Source of the DNA: an uncultured Lachnospiraceae bacterium
Lineage (GTDB): Bacteria > Bacillota > Clostridia > Lachnospirales > Lachnospiraceae
Length of the DNA stretch: 64,000 nt
Direction of reading: 5' to 3'
Assembly (NCBI GenBank): GCA_947632515.1
Contig: CANRPO010000009.1
Span: 33,027 to 97,026, forward strand
How positions within the stretch are numbered: the first letter of the stretch is position 1; the number at the start of each line of letters is the position of its first letter. Under the pieces are notes generated by a model that saw nothing but the letters and a program-made list of their open reading frames with translations, was not told the origin of the DNA and searched no databases. Below, in pieces: positions 34,095 to 43,172 of this stretch. The position numbers were made by a program, and so were the translations under genes.

Positions 34095-34740
34095 CCCCGT
34101 CTTTATCACGGTGGGTCTGCGGATCGGCGCGCAGCGCTTTTACTCCTATTTCAGGCAGTTTGGGCTGTTAGACAAGACCGGGATCGATCTGCCGGGCGAG
34201 GCCGGGACGATCATGCACGACGTGGACAATATCGGGCCGGTGGAGTTGGCCACCATTTCTTTCGGACAGTCTTTCCAGATCACGCCGATCCAGCTGGCGG
34301 TGACGGCCTCCTCCATCATCAACGGCGGCAGAAGAGTGACGCCGCACTTTGGCGTCAGGGTGGCGGATGCGGACGGGAACAACAGCCGGACGTTCTCGTA
34401 TCCGGTCAGGGAAAATGTGGTGTCCGCGGAGACTTCCGAGACGATGCGCTACATACTGGAACAGGTGGTGGCGGAGGGCAGCGGCAAGAACGGCGCGGTG
34501 GAGGGATACCGCATCGGCGGCAAGACGGCCACCAGCCAGACGCTTCCGCGCGGGAGCGGCAAGTACATTGCCTCCTTCCTCGGTTTTGCGCCCGCGGACG
34601 ATCCCAAGGTGCTGGCGGTGGCCATCATCAACAATCCGCAGGGCACGTACTACGGCGGACAGATCGCCGCGCCGGTGGTGCGGCAGCTTTTTGAAAACAT
34701 TCTTCCATATTTGGAGGAGATGGACTATAATAAAACTTAG
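34093..34740 (+). pseudogene. spoVD: SpoVD-like class B PBP, 3' part
   Basis: 215 codons that continue the split PBP from the SxN asparagine: N-P-V-F-I-T-V-G, T-G-I-D-L-P-G-E-A, the S-F-G-Q-S block and the third motif, which reads K-T-A (K512 of the restored protein) rather than K-T-G. The end I-F(N)-x-L-P-Y-L is usual for clostridial SpoVD/FtsI proteins, and there is no PASTA domain. It has no start codon with a ribosome binding site of its own, so it should be made only after the element leaves. Restored length is about 583 residues. Confidence 0.9.
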
Positions 34741-34781
34741 AGTCTTACCAGGACAGCACAATACGCTGTCCAGGAAAGACT
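34741..34781 (+). terminator. Nested hairpin after spoVD
   Basis: AGTCTT/AAGACT forms the outer and GGACAGC/GCTGTCC the inner stem. It starts right after the spoVD stop. No clear T tract follows, so it may stabilise RNA rather than terminate. Confidence 0.45.
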
Positions 34782-34792
34782 ATGCTAAGTTT

Positions 34793-34818
34793 GCAAGAAC
34801 TAGCCAGCTAGTTCTTGC
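34793..34818. repeat. 26-bp perfect inverted repeat
   Basis: GCAAGAACTAG and CTAGTTCTTGC are 11-bp arms around CCAG. It overlaps the start of the tandem repeat array that follows. Confidence 0.85.
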
Positions 34819-35070
34819 GCAAGTATCGCCGCCTAAGAAAATCTAAATCATGTTCACAAGAATCGCAAGCGATTCTTGGCAGAATACGGCAGGCTGGTTC
34901 TTGCGCAAGTATCGCTGCCTGAGAAAATCTAATCATGTTCCCAAGAATCGCAAGCGATTCTTGGAAGAATATAGAAGACTGGTTTTTAAGCAAGTATCGC
35001 CGCCTGAGAAAATCTAAATCATGTTCCCAAGAATCGCAGGCGATTCTTGGCGGAATACGGCAGGCGATTC
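34811..35070 (+). repeat. Three tandem 85-86-bp repeats, each with a hairpin
   Basis: Units start near 34811, 34897 and 34982 and are visibly about 85-90 percent alike. Each has (G)CAAGTATCGC(C/T)GCCT, then GAAAATCTAA, then the arms CAAGAATCGC and GCGATTCTTG around two bases or none. They fill the whole spoVD-mraY gap, where murE or murF stands in some relatives. No coding potential is evident. They may be a repeat family of this species. Confidence 0.85.
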
Positions 35071-35094
35071 TCGCTATCTATATTTGGAGGGTGT

Positions 35095-36051
35095 ATGAAT
35101 GCAACGATTTTGATGTCTGTGATGTTATCCTTTGCGATCAGCGTGGCGCTGGGTCCGTTTGTGATCCCTTTTCTGCGGCGGCTGAAGGTGGGCCAGACGG
35201 AGAGGGAGGAGGGGCCTGAGAGCCATCTGAAGAAGAACGGCACGCCCACCATGGGCGGTATTCTGATCCTTGTGAGCATCGTGATCACATCCCTCTTTTT
35301 TGTGAAGGATTACCCGAGGATCATCCCGATCCTGTTTTTGACGTTGGGGTTCGGGCTGATCGGTTTTCTGGACGACTACATCAAGGTTGTGCTGAAACGC
35401 TCGATGGGACTCAGGGCGTGGCAGAAGTTTGCGCTGCAGATCGTTGTGACGGGTGTTTTTGTCTACTATCTGCTGCGCTATACGGACGTGTCGCTGGCGA
35501 TGAAGGTGCCTTTTCTCGACGGCGTTCTTCTCGATTTTGGAAAATGGAATATCCCGATCCTGTTTTTTATCGTGATCGGAACGGTCAACGGCACGAATTT
35601 TACCGACGGGCTGGATGGTCTGGCCAGTTCCGTCACGGTGCTGGTGGCGACTTTTTTCAGCGTTGTAGCCATCGGTACGGGGAGCGGCATCGAGCCGATC
35701 ACCTGCGCGGTGGTTGGGGCTTTGCTGGGTTTTCTGCTGTTTAACGTTCATCCTGCCAGCGTGTTCATGGGAGACACGGGCTCTCTGGCGCTGGGCGGAT
35801 TTGTGGCGGCGGCGGCCTACATGATGCAGATGCCGCTCTTTATCGTGATCGTGGGCTTTATCTATATGATAGAAGTGCTGTCGGTCATTCTGCAGGTCTC
35901 TTATTTTAAACTGACAGGCGGCAAAAGGATCTTCAAGATGGCGCCGATCCATCACCACTTCGAGCTGTGCGGCTGGTCGGAGACGAGAGTGGTGGCCGTG
36001 TTCTCCATCGTGACCGCGCTGTTGTGTCTGGTGGCGCTGATGGGAGTATAG
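35095..36051 (+). CDS. mraY: Phospho-N-acetylmuramoyl-pentapeptide transferase MraY
   Basis: A 318-residue polytopic enzyme that makes lipid I from UDP-MurNAc-pentapeptide and undecaprenyl phosphate. The catalytic aspartates in F-L-D-D-Y, the N-F-T-D-G-L-D-G-L motif, the G-D-T-G-S-L segment and the late H-H-H-F-E are all present. I start at ATG 35095 with GGAGGG 4 bp upstream; the earlier open frame lies in the repeat array. It is essential, and it lies downstream of the insertion. Confidence 0.97.
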   Translation: MNATILMSVMLSFAISVALGPFVIPFLRRLKVGQTEREEGPESHLKKNGTPTMGGILILVSIVITSLFFVKDYPRIIPILFLTLGFGLIGFLDDYIKVVLKRSMGLRAWQKFALQIVVTGVFVYYLLRYTDVSLAMKVPFLDGVLLDFGKWNIPILFFIVIGTVNGTNFTDGLDGLASSVTVLVATFFSVVAIGTGSGIEPITCAVVGALLGFLLFNVHPASVFMGDTGSLALGGFVAAAAYMMQMPLFIVIVGFIYMIEVLSVILQVSYFKLTGGKRIFKMAPIHHHFELCGWSETRVVAVFSIVTALLCLVALMGV

Positions 36052-36076
36052 ATTTTTGGGAAAGGCAAGAGAAGAT

Positions 36077-37456
36077 ATGGACGTGAAGGATTTACAGGAT
36101 AAGAAGGTGCTGGTCGTCGGGGCGGGGATCAGCGGCGTGGGCGCGGTGCAGGCGCTGTGCCATATCGGGGCGCGTCCCGTGCTGTTCGATGCCAACGCTG
36201 CGCTGGATCCTGAGAAGATCTGGCAGAAGTTTGCCCCCGGCGTGACGGCGGAGATGGCGTTTGGCGAGTTGCCGAAAACGCTGGAGGAGGAGACAACTCT
36301 CGTCGTGCTCAGCCCGGGCGTGCCGACGGACACGGCGTTTGTCAATGGCTTTCGCGAGAGAAATGTTCCGATCTGGGGCGAGATCGAGCTGGCATACAGA
36401 ATCGGTAAAGGGCGCGTGATCGGTATCACGGGAACCAACGGCAAGACGACGACCACCTCTCTGGTGGGCGAGATCATGGCGGCGCACTGCGGGACCGTGG
36501 ACGTGGTCGGCAATATCGGCAATCCCTATACCGTCACGGCGCTCAACACGACAGAACAGAGCGTGACGGTGGCGGAGATCAGCAGTTTCCAGCTGGAGAC
36601 AATCGAGAAGTTTACCCCTCAGGTGTCGGCGATCCTCAACATCACGCCGGATCATCTGAACAGGCACCACACCATGGAAAATTACGCGGCGGCGAAGGAG
36701 GCGGTCGCGCGCAACCAGACGGCGGAGCAGGTCTGCGTGCTCAATTACGAGAACGAATACACGCGCGATTTCGGCGAGAAACGGTGCCCCGCGCGGGTCG
36801 TATGGTTTTCCTCCGCGCGCAGGCTGGCGGACGGTTTCTACCTGGACGGGGAAGAGATCTGTCGGGCGGCAGACGGCGAAACGACGCGTCTGATGAATAT
36901 CCACGACATGAATCTGGTGGGGATCTGCAACGTAGAGAATGTGATGGCGGCGATCGCGATCACACAGGCGATGGGTGTGCCGACAGAGACGATCCTCTCT
37001 GTGGTGCGGCAGTTCAAGGCGGTGGAACACAGGATAGAGTTTGTGGCCACCAAGCGCGGCGTGGACTATTACAACGACTCCAAGGGGACGAATCCCGACG
37101 CGGCGATCCAGGGGATCCGGGCGATGGACCGGCCCACGGTTCTGATCGGCGGCGGCTACGACAAGCAGAGCGAGTACGACGAGTGGATCGAGGCGTTTGA
37201 CGGCAAGGTGAAGTGTCTGGTGCTCATCGGGCAGACGAGAGAGAAGATCGCGGACTGCGCGAGAAAGCACGGCGTACAGAATATTGTTCTGGCCGACAGT
37301 TTCGAGGAGGCTTTTGCCATCTGCGTAAGCGAGGCAAAAAGCGGGGATGCGGTGCTGCTCTCGCCGGCCTGCGCGAGCTGGGGGATGTTTCCCAACTATG
37401 AGGTCAGAGGAAAACTTTTCAAGGAACTGGTAAACCGATTGGAGGATGCGGAATAA
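36077..37456 (+). CDS. murD: UDP-N-acetylmuramoyl-L-alanine--D-glutamate ligase
   Basis: A Mur ligase of about 459 residues that adds D-glutamate to the cell wall precursor. The N-terminal Rossmann-like V-V-G-A-G-I-S-G, the ATP loop G-T-N-G-K-T-T-T, and Y-N-D-S-K-G-T-N-P-D are standard. ATG 36077 gives M-D-V-K-D-L-Q; TTG 36056 is in frame and would add seven residues. The stop abuts the ftsW start. Confidence 0.97.
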   Translation: MDVKDLQDKKVLVVGAGISGVGAVQALCHIGARPVLFDANAALDPEKIWQKFAPGVTAEMAFGELPKTLEEETTLVVLSPGVPTDTAFVNGFRERNVPIWGEIELAYRIGKGRVIGITGTNGKTTTTSLVGEIMAAHCGTVDVVGNIGNPYTVTALNTTEQSVTVAEISSFQLETIEKFTPQVSAILNITPDHLNRHHTMENYAAAKEAVARNQTAEQVCVLNYENEYTRDFGEKRCPARVVWFSSARRLADGFYLDGEEICRAADGETTRLMNIHDMNLVGICNVENVMAAIAITQAMGVPTETILSVVRQFKAVEHRIEFVATKRGVDYYNDSKGTNPDAAIQGIRAMDRPTVLIGGGYDKQSEYDEWIEAFDGKVKCLVLIGQTREKIADCARKHGVQNIVLADSFEEAFAICVSEAKSGDAVLLSPACASWGMFPNYEVRGKLFKELVNRLEDAE

Positions 37457-38635
37457 GTGGCGCAGAGGTATTCTTCCCGTAGAGGACAATCGAATAGCGA
37501 AAACTTTATGGATTACAGTCTGCTGTTTATCGTGCTGTTCCTTCTGGGATTTGGGCTGATCATGGTGTACTCCACCAGTTCCTACGAGGCCAATCTGGAT
37601 TTCGGGGATTCCGCCTACTATCTGAAAAAGCAGATGTTTGCGACGATACTGGGATTGGTCGCCATGATGATCGTGGCGAATGTCCCCTATCATTTCTGGG
37701 AACGTTTCGCGGTGATCGGCTATATGGTATCGGTGGTGCTGATCCTGCTGATCATTCCCTTCGGCCACGAGTCCCACGGCGCGAAACGCTGGCTTTACAT
37801 AGGACCGATCTCCCTGCAGCCCGCGGAGGTGGCGAAACTGTGTATGATATTGTTCCTGTCGAGCATGATCTGTACGCTGGGCAAGCGGATCAGGGGCCGC
37901 AGGGGATTCCTGTCCGTACTTCTGGTTCCGATGCCGATCGCACTCATGCTCTGGCAGATCACCAACAACCTGAGTTCCGCCATCATCGTGGTGGGGATCG
38001 CGGTGCTGATGCTGTTCGTCTCCTGCCCCGATTACAAGCGGTTTATCCTTCTGGGGCTCCTGGGTATGGCGGCCGCGGCGCTGATGGTGTTTGTCATCGT
38101 GCAGATGGCGGCGGCGCAGCCGGCCGCGGAAGAGAGCAGCGTGGGATTCAGGGGAGGGAGGATCCTGGCATGGCTCGATCCCGAGGCGTACGCCAGCGAC
38201 AAGGGGTTCCAGACCATACAGGCGCTCTACGCCATCGGCTCCGGCGGCGTGTTGGGCAAAGGGCTGGGGGCCAGCATGCAGAAACTCGGCTTTCTGCCGG
38301 AGGCGCAGAATGACATGATCTTCTCCATTATCTGCGAGGAGCTGGGACTTTTTGGAGGATTTGCCGTGATCATCATGTTTATCATGCTGATCTGGCGGTT
38401 CATGGTGATCGCCAACAACGCCCCGGACCTGTTCGGCGCTCTGTTGGTGGTGGGCGTGTTGGGGCACATCGCCATCCAGGTGATTTTAAATATCGCGGTC
38501 GTCACGAATACAATCCCCAATACGGGGATCTCGCTCCCGTTCATCAGTTACGGAGGCTCCTCGGTGATGTTCCTGCTCATAGAGATCGGGCTGGTGTTGA
38601 GTGTGGCGAGGGGGATCCGGCTCAAAGATTTGTAG
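37457..38635 (+). CDS. ftsW: FtsW/SpoVE-type peptidoglycan glycosyltransferase (SEDS family)
   Basis: A 392-residue SEDS protein with about ten membrane helices that polymerises lipid II with a class B PBP partner. Typical segments include M-V-Y-S-T-S-S-Y, the K-R-W-L-Y-I-G loop, Q-A-L-Y-A-I-G-S-G-G and P-N-T-G-I-S-L-P-F-I-S-Y-G-G. It is the only SEDS gene in the cluster, so it could pair with the vegetative PBP and, in sporulation, with SpoVD. The GTG start follows murD directly with GGAGG 12 bp upstream. Confidence 0.95.
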   Translation: MAQRYSSRRGQSNSENFMDYSLLFIVLFLLGFGLIMVYSTSSYEANLDFGDSAYYLKKQMFATILGLVAMMIVANVPYHFWERFAVIGYMVSVVLILLIIPFGHESHGAKRWLYIGPISLQPAEVAKLCMILFLSSMICTLGKRIRGRRGFLSVLLVPMPIALMLWQITNNLSSAIIVVGIAVLMLFVSCPDYKRFILLGLLGMAAAALMVFVIVQMAAAQPAAEESSVGFRGGRILAWLDPEAYASDKGFQTIQALYAIGSGGVLGKGLGASMQKLGFLPEAQNDMIFSIICEELGLFGGFAVIIMFIMLIWRFMVIANNAPDLFGALLVVGVLGHIAIQVILNIAVVTNTIPNTGISLPFISYGGSSVMFLLIEIGLVLSVARGIRLKDL

Positions 38636-38707
38636 GGACAAGATAATTTTGTCGTAAAAAGCCATATAGATAGAATAGGTCATATTTTTGGATTCGAGGT
38701 AAGGAAT

Positions 38708-39958
38708 ATGGACGCTATTCGTATCTATGGCGGCAACTGTCTTGACGGACAGACTACGATACAAGGGTCAAAAAATGCGTCGCTGCCAATTCTGGCGGCG
38801 ACACTGTTGATAGACGGCACATGTGAGATAGAGAATTGTCCGGATATTTCCGACGTCTACCATATGCAGAGACTGCTGGAAAGTCTGGGCTGTAAGGTCG
38901 AGAGAGAAGGAACGCTCGTGCGGGTGAACACGCAGGGATTTTCCGAGTGTGACATGCCCTCGGACTCGGTGTGCGTCATGCGCTCTTCGGTCATGCTTGT
39001 GGGCGCGCTGCTCGCCAGGACGGGCAAGATCTGTATGGAGTATCCGGGCGGCTGTGTGATCGGCGCGCGGCCCATCGATCTGCATTTGAGATCCCTCCGT
39101 CAGATGGGCGTCACGATCACAGAGAGCGAGGACGGTTTCTGCGCGGAGACGACGAGACTTAGAGGTGCCGTGCTGCGTCTCCCCTTCGTCAGTGTGGGCG
39201 CCACCGAGAACCTGATCCTTGCCGCTGTGCTGGCGGAGGGAGAGACGGTCATTGAGTCTGCCGCGAGAGAGCCGGAGATACAGGCGCTGTGTGATTTTTT
39301 GAGATGCGCGGGCGCGAAGATCGAGGGCGCGGGTACCGAACGGCTTGTCATTCACGGCGTGGAGAGACTCAATCCCACCGGATACCGTGTTCCGGCAGAC
39401 CGCATCGTGGCGGGGACATACCTGAGCGCATGTATGTGCGCGGGCGGACACGTCTTTTTGAAGGACGCGCCTGTGTCCCACATGGAGAGCGTTCTCGACT
39501 ATGCCGTGCGCATGGGGGCCGCGATCTCTTATGAGGCGGACGGGATCCTGGTGGCAGGCAGGGAGCATGAGAGCGCATGCGATACCGTGGTAACAGGATG
39601 TTACCCGGAGTTTCCGACGGATATGCAGTCGCTTTTCATGGTTGTCATGGCGCTGTCGGGACAGGCGGGGCGCATAGAGGAGACGGTGTTTGAAAACCGG
39701 TTCCGCATTGTGCCCGAGCTGTGCAGGATGGGCGCGGACATCACTGTGCAGGGCAATGTGGCGCACATCGGCAGGAGCGCCGGGTTTCACGGCGCGATCG
39801 TGCAGGCGAAAGAGCTGCGCGGCGGGGCGGCGCTTGTCATTGCCGCGCTGGCGGCCGACGGCACGAGCATCGTGACAAACCGCCATTATATAGACAGAGG
39901 ATATGAGGATATCGTGCTCAATCTGAGGGCTCTTGGAGCCAAGGCGGAGCTCGCCTGA
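38708..39958 (+). CDS. murA: UDP-N-acetylglucosamine 1-carboxyvinyltransferase
   Basis: A 416-residue enolpyruvyl transferase, first committed step of peptidoglycan synthesis and the target of fosfomycin. The lysine-asparagine pair in G-S-K-N-A and the fosfomycin-sensitive cysteine in G-G-C-V-I-G-A-R-P are present. Its position between ftsW and divIB, in place of murG and murB, is seen in some Clostridia. Confidence 0.96.
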   Translation: MDAIRIYGGNCLDGQTTIQGSKNASLPILAATLLIDGTCEIENCPDISDVYHMQRLLESLGCKVEREGTLVRVNTQGFSECDMPSDSVCVMRSSVMLVGALLARTGKICMEYPGGCVIGARPIDLHLRSLRQMGVTITESEDGFCAETTRLRGAVLRLPFVSVGATENLILAAVLAEGETVIESAAREPEIQALCDFLRCAGAKIEGAGTERLVIHGVERLNPTGYRVPADRIVAGTYLSACMCAGGHVFLKDAPVSHMESVLDYAVRMGAAISYEADGILVAGREHESACDTVVTGCYPEFPTDMQSLFMVVMALSGQAGRIEETVFENRFRIVPELCRMGADITVQGNVAHIGRSAGFHGAIVQAKELRGGAALVIAALAADGTSIVTNRHYIDRGYEDIVLNLRALGAKAELA

Positions 39959-40006
39959 CAGGCGGGGCGCATAACGGTATCCGGCGCGTCCATTCGAGGT
40001 TTGCGT

Positions 40007-40849
40007 ATGGCTGACGGAAGAACGGTTAAAAAAGTAAAGAGGACGAACCCGAATCTGCGGCTTGTCAAAAATAACGACATAGACAGGGGAAAGCGTAAGG
40101 ACGGGCAGAGCGAAAAGCTGCGTTTCGGCAGAAACAAGAGGGCGGCGATCCTGTCCCTTTCCCTTTTCTTTGTGTTGGCGGTTTTGGTCGGAGCGTACGA
40201 GTATATCGTGCGCAATTACACTGTCACTACAGTATATGTGGAGGGAAATGTCCACTATACCAACGAAGAGATCATGGATATGGTGATGGAGGGAAGACTC
40301 GGGCACAATTCCCTTTTCCTTGCGCTCAAATACAAGGATAAGGGGATGGAGGACATTCCTTTTATACAGGCGATGGACGTGACGATTGAGGCGAAGGATA
40401 CCATAAGGATCACGGTGTACGAGAAGGCGATGGCGGGCTATGTGTCCTATCTGGGACAGTATGTTTATTTTGACAAGGATGGGATCGTGGTGGAGACTTC
40501 CGCGGAGAAGACGGCGGGGATCCCACAGGTGACCGGGCTGCGGTTCGATCATGTGATCCTCCACGAGGCTCTTCCGGTGGAAAAACCGGAAGTGTTTCAG
40601 GAGATACTGAACATCACGCAGCAGCTCGACAAATACTCCATGAAAGCGGACAGGATCTATTTTGATCCCGACTATCAGGTCACGCTCATGTTCGGCGATG
40701 CGAAGGTGGCGTTAGGCGCAGACGATTTTATAGACGAGAAGATTATGAAATTGCAATATATTCTGCCCGGGCTGACAGGGAAAAAGGGAACTTTGGACAT
40801 GCGGGAGTACAACGAGGACATGAAATCGTACAGTTTCGAGTTGGAATAG
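40007..40849 (+). CDS. divIB: Cell division protein DivIB/FtsQ
   Basis: A 280-residue bitopic protein. A basic cytoplasmic tail (1-48) precedes a membrane helix (about 49-70) and a POTRA domain (V-T-T-V-Y-V-E-G-N-V-H-Y-T-N-E-E-I), followed by the FtsQ beta domain. It joins FtsL and DivIC in the divisome. ATG 40007 has GAGGT 6 bp upstream; the TTG at 40001 is less likely. Confidence 0.92.
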   Translation: MADGRTVKKVKRTNPNLRLVKNNDIDRGKRKDGQSEKLRFGRNKRAAILSLSLFFVLAVLVGAYEYIVRNYTVTTVYVEGNVHYTNEEIMDMVMEGRLGHNSLFLALKYKDKGMEDIPFIQAMDVTIEAKDTIRITVYEKAMAGYVSYLGQYVYFDKDGIVVETSAEKTAGIPQVTGLRFDHVILHEALPVEKPEVFQEILNITQQLDKYSMKADRIYFDPDYQVTLMFGDAKVALGADDFIDEKIMKLQYILPGLTGKKGTLDMREYNEDMKSYSFELE

Positions 40850-40925
40850 CGCGATACCGAAGTTGGATAAATATGGGAATTCGACTTGTTTTACGGCGGT
40901 TTGCCACAAAAAACAAAAAAATGGG

Positions 40926-40954
40926 TTGCGTATTTTGAAAAATAATTATATGAT
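40926..40954 (+). promoter_or_regulatory. Probable ftsZ promoter
   Basis: TTGCGT (40926-40931) and TATGAT (40949-40954) with 17 bp between them, in an AT-rich 147-bp gap before ftsZ. The -35 matches three of six positions, so confidence is limited. Confidence 0.4.
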
Positions 40955-40996
40955 AATCTATGAGAGTTTTCGGGGTATATAAAAGGAGGAATTACC

Positions 40997-42199
40997 TTGC
41001 TTGAGATTAAGTCGAACGATGCGGAGTCCGCTGCCAAGATCATCGTAGTCGGTGTCGGGGGCGCGGGCAATAACGCTGTAAATAGAATGATAGATGAAAA
41101 GATAGACGGTGTGGAGTTCATCGGTATCAACACGGACAAGCAGGCATTGCAGCTGTGCAAGGCGCCTACGCTTTTGCAGATCGGGGAGAAGTTGACCAAG
41201 GGACTTGGCGCCGGGGCCAAACCGGAGATCGGCGAGAAGGCTGCGGAGGAGAGCTCAGACGAGGTGGCTGCGGCGCTCAAAGGGGCGGACATGGTGTTTG
41301 TCACCTGCGGTATGGGCGGCGGCACAGGCACGGGGGCGGCGCCTGTTGTGGCGAAGCTGGCCAAGGATATGGGAATACTGACGGTGGGCGTTGTGACGAA
41401 ACCTTTCCGCTTTGAGGCGAAGGCTCGTATGACGAACGCCATTATGGGCATAGAGAAGATCAAGGACAACGTGGACACACTGATCGTCATTCCGAACGAT
41501 AAGCTGCTGGAGATCGTAGACAGAAGGACGACGATGCCGGACGCCTTGAAGAAGGCGGACGAAGTGCTGCAGCAGGCGGTTCAGGGGATCACGGACCTGA
41601 TCAATGTGCCTTCCGTGATCAACCTCGATTTCGCCGATGTGCAGACGGTCATGAAGGACAAGGGTATCGCGCATATCGGTATCGGTACGGGCAAAGGGGA
41701 CGACAAGGCGAACGAGGCGGTCAAGATGGCGGTGGAAAGCCCGCTTTTGGAGACGACGATCTCCGGCGCTACGCATGTGATCATCAACGTGTCGGGGGAC
41801 ATCTCTCTCGCGGATGCCAACGACGCGGCGAGCTATGTGCAGGATCTTACAGGCTCCGACGTCAATATCATTTTCGGCGCGATGTACGATGCAAACATGA
41901 CGGATACATGCAACATTACGATCATTGCCACGGGTATCGAGGAGAAGGCAAAGCAGACGTTCAAGTCCGGGTACATAATGCCTACGTCTCTGCAGGGAAA
42001 ACCGAATCTGGGAACGATGCCCAGTTCAGGGCTTGGCAATTTTGCGGTTTCGGGCGCAAAGTCCGGCGCAGCGGCGCCGGGACATGCCGGAGCGTCTCAG
42101 CAGCTTAAGACCATCGGCGGAATCAACAAGGCGCCGGACATCAAGAGTTCCGTGGAGGAGAAATCCCTGAAGATCCCTGATTTCCTGAGAAGTAAATAG
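40997..42199 (+). CDS. ftsZ: Cell division protein FtsZ
   Basis: A 400-residue tubulin-like GTPase that forms the Z-ring. The signature G-G-G-T-G-T-G-A is present near residue 110 and the T7 loop N-L-D-F-A-D near 212. A variable linker leads to the C-terminal peptide L-K-I-P-D-F-L, which binds FtsA/SepF-type anchors. The start is TTG at 40997, selected by AAAGGAGGA 6 bp upstream. No ftsA gene is present in the cluster. Confidence 0.98.
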   Translation: MLEIKSNDAESAAKIIVVGVGGAGNNAVNRMIDEKIDGVEFIGINTDKQALQLCKAPTLLQIGEKLTKGLGAGAKPEIGEKAAEESSDEVAAALKGADMVFVTCGMGGGTGTGAAPVVAKLAKDMGILTVGVVTKPFRFEAKARMTNAIMGIEKIKDNVDTLIVIPNDKLLEIVDRRTTMPDALKKADEVLQQAVQGITDLINVPSVINLDFADVQTVMKDKGIAHIGIGTGKGDDKANEAVKMAVESPLLETTISGATHVIINVSGDISLADANDAASYVQDLTGSDVNIIFGAMYDANMTDTCNITIIATGIEEKAKQTFKSGYIMPTSLQGKPNLGTMPSSGLGNFAVSGAKSGAAAPGHAGASQQLKTIGGINKAPDIKSSVEEKSLKIPDFLRSK

Positions 42200-42220
42200 T
42201 TCCATAGAAGACACGTCAGA

Positions 42221-42250
42221 CCACAGGATTGCATATCCTGTGGTTTTTTG
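42221..42250 (+). terminator. Terminator after ftsZ
   Basis: CCACAGGAT and ATCCTGTGG are 9-bp arms around a 5-nt loop, followed by TTTTTTG. It separates ftsZ from the spoIIG operon. Confidence 0.88.
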
Positions 42251-42289
42251 TTGTGAACTGTCTGGAAAAATAGCGGAAATGCTCTGCGA

Positions 42290-42324
42290 TTGTGACAAAA
42301 TATTTGTCCCGGTTTGCATATAAT
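42290..42324 (+). promoter_or_regulatory. spoIIG-type promoter with long spacer
   Basis: TATAAT at 42319-42324 is preceded by TTGTGA at 42290-42295, a spacing of 23 bp instead of 17. The Bacillus spoIIG promoter has the same oddity (22 bp) and needs Spo0A. A Spo0A box-like TGTC stretch occurs at 42259 and 42305, both imperfect. It lies just upstream of spoIIGA. Confidence 0.45.
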
Positions 42325-42348
42325 AGAGCCGAAACACGGAGGTGCGAA

Positions 42349-43161
42349 GTGTATTACAAATTATATATTGACAGCGTCTTCCTGCTGCAGATGACAAGCA
42401 ATCTGTATTTGCTGTCGCTGGCCGGACGGATCCTTGAATGTACTGCCACGCATAAGAGGATCTTTGCGGGGGCGGCCGCAGGGGCATTGATGAGCTGCCT
42501 TGCGCTCGCGACGCCGCTTGGCACGGTGGGAGTGCGGAGCTTTGTGAGCGCTGTACCTGTCAGTATGTGCATGCTGTGGACGGTCTTTCGGATCGGCCAT
42601 GGGAAAAAACTGCTCTATGCGAGCATGGTTTTCGCGGGCTGCGGCTTTTTTTTAGGCAGCGTTATGATATGGATTCTGAATCGTTTGAGAACGATTCTGA
42701 AAGGGAAATTGGGCCTGATGGTCACGCTTGCGGCGGGCTATGTGTCCTACCGCGTTTTGTCAGAGATCCTCCTGCACGTAAGACGCAGGAAAGAAAACTG
42801 TATCAGGACGGTGGAGATCCCCGTCGCGGAGTCGGGACAGGGACTCCGCGTGCAGGCGTTTCTGGACACAGGGAATCATTTGGCAGATCCGATCAGCGGG
42901 GAGCCTGTGAGCTTGGTCAGCCGGGAGTTGGCGGCGCAGCTTGCATCTGTTTTCAGGCCGGAAAAGTATCACATCATTCCTTTTCGGAGCGTGGGGAGGG
43001 ACAGGGGCGTTCTGAATGCCTATGAACTCCCTGAGCTTTTCATAGAGACAGGAGGAGGAACGCTCAGAAGGGAACATGTCATTGTCGCGGTTTGTAATAC
43101 GGGAATATCTGAGGAGAGCGTCTATCAGATGATACTGCACCCCGGGCTATTAGAAGACTAG
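42349..43161 (+). CDS. spoIIGA: SpoIIGA, membrane aspartic protease that processes pro-sigma-E
   Basis: About 270 residues: five N-terminal membrane helices (about 8-150) and a C-terminal aspartic protease-like domain with the catalytic motif F-L-D-T-G-N near residue 185. It cleaves pro-sigma-E after a signal from the forespore (SpoIIR). I start at GTG 42349 (V-Y-Y-K-L-Y-I-D), which has GGAGGTG upstream and matches the family N-terminus. sigE follows 11 bp later. Confidence 0.93.
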   Translation: MYYKLYIDSVFLLQMTSNLYLLSLAGRILECTATHKRIFAGAAAGALMSCLALATPLGTVGVRSFVSAVPVSMCMLWTVFRIGHGKKLLYASMVFAGCGFFLGSVMIWILNRLRTILKGKLGLMVTLAAGYVSYRVLSEILLHVRRRKENCIRTVEIPVAESGQGLRVQAFLDTGNHLADPISGEPVSLVSRELAAQLASVFRPEKYHIIPFRSVGRDRGVLNAYELPELFIETGGGTLRREHVIVAVCNTGISEESVYQMILHPGLLED

Positions 43162-43172
43162 GAGGAGTAAAA

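Noticed and set aside
18161..34097. TGC as the crossover sequence of the element
   Set aside because: TGC also occurs near both junctions, but joining there leaves the PBP out of frame. Only GCAA restores it.
34087..34740. The spoVD 3' part as an independent gene with a TTG start
   Set aside because: No ribosome binding site precedes the TTG, and the product would begin in the middle of a conserved PBP domain.
34811..35070. Repeats between spoVD and mraY considered as a CRISPR array
   Set aside because: Units of 85-86 bp are repeated in full without unique spacers, and no cas gene is present.
36092..38467. A 791-codon open frame on the minus strand opposite murD and ftsW
   Set aside because: It is a shadow of two certain genes in GC-rich sequence, with His/Arg-rich composition and no recognisable motif.
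38768..40564. A 598-codon minus-strand open frame opposite murA and divIB
   Set aside because: Both plus-strand genes are certain, and the antisense product has no family signature.
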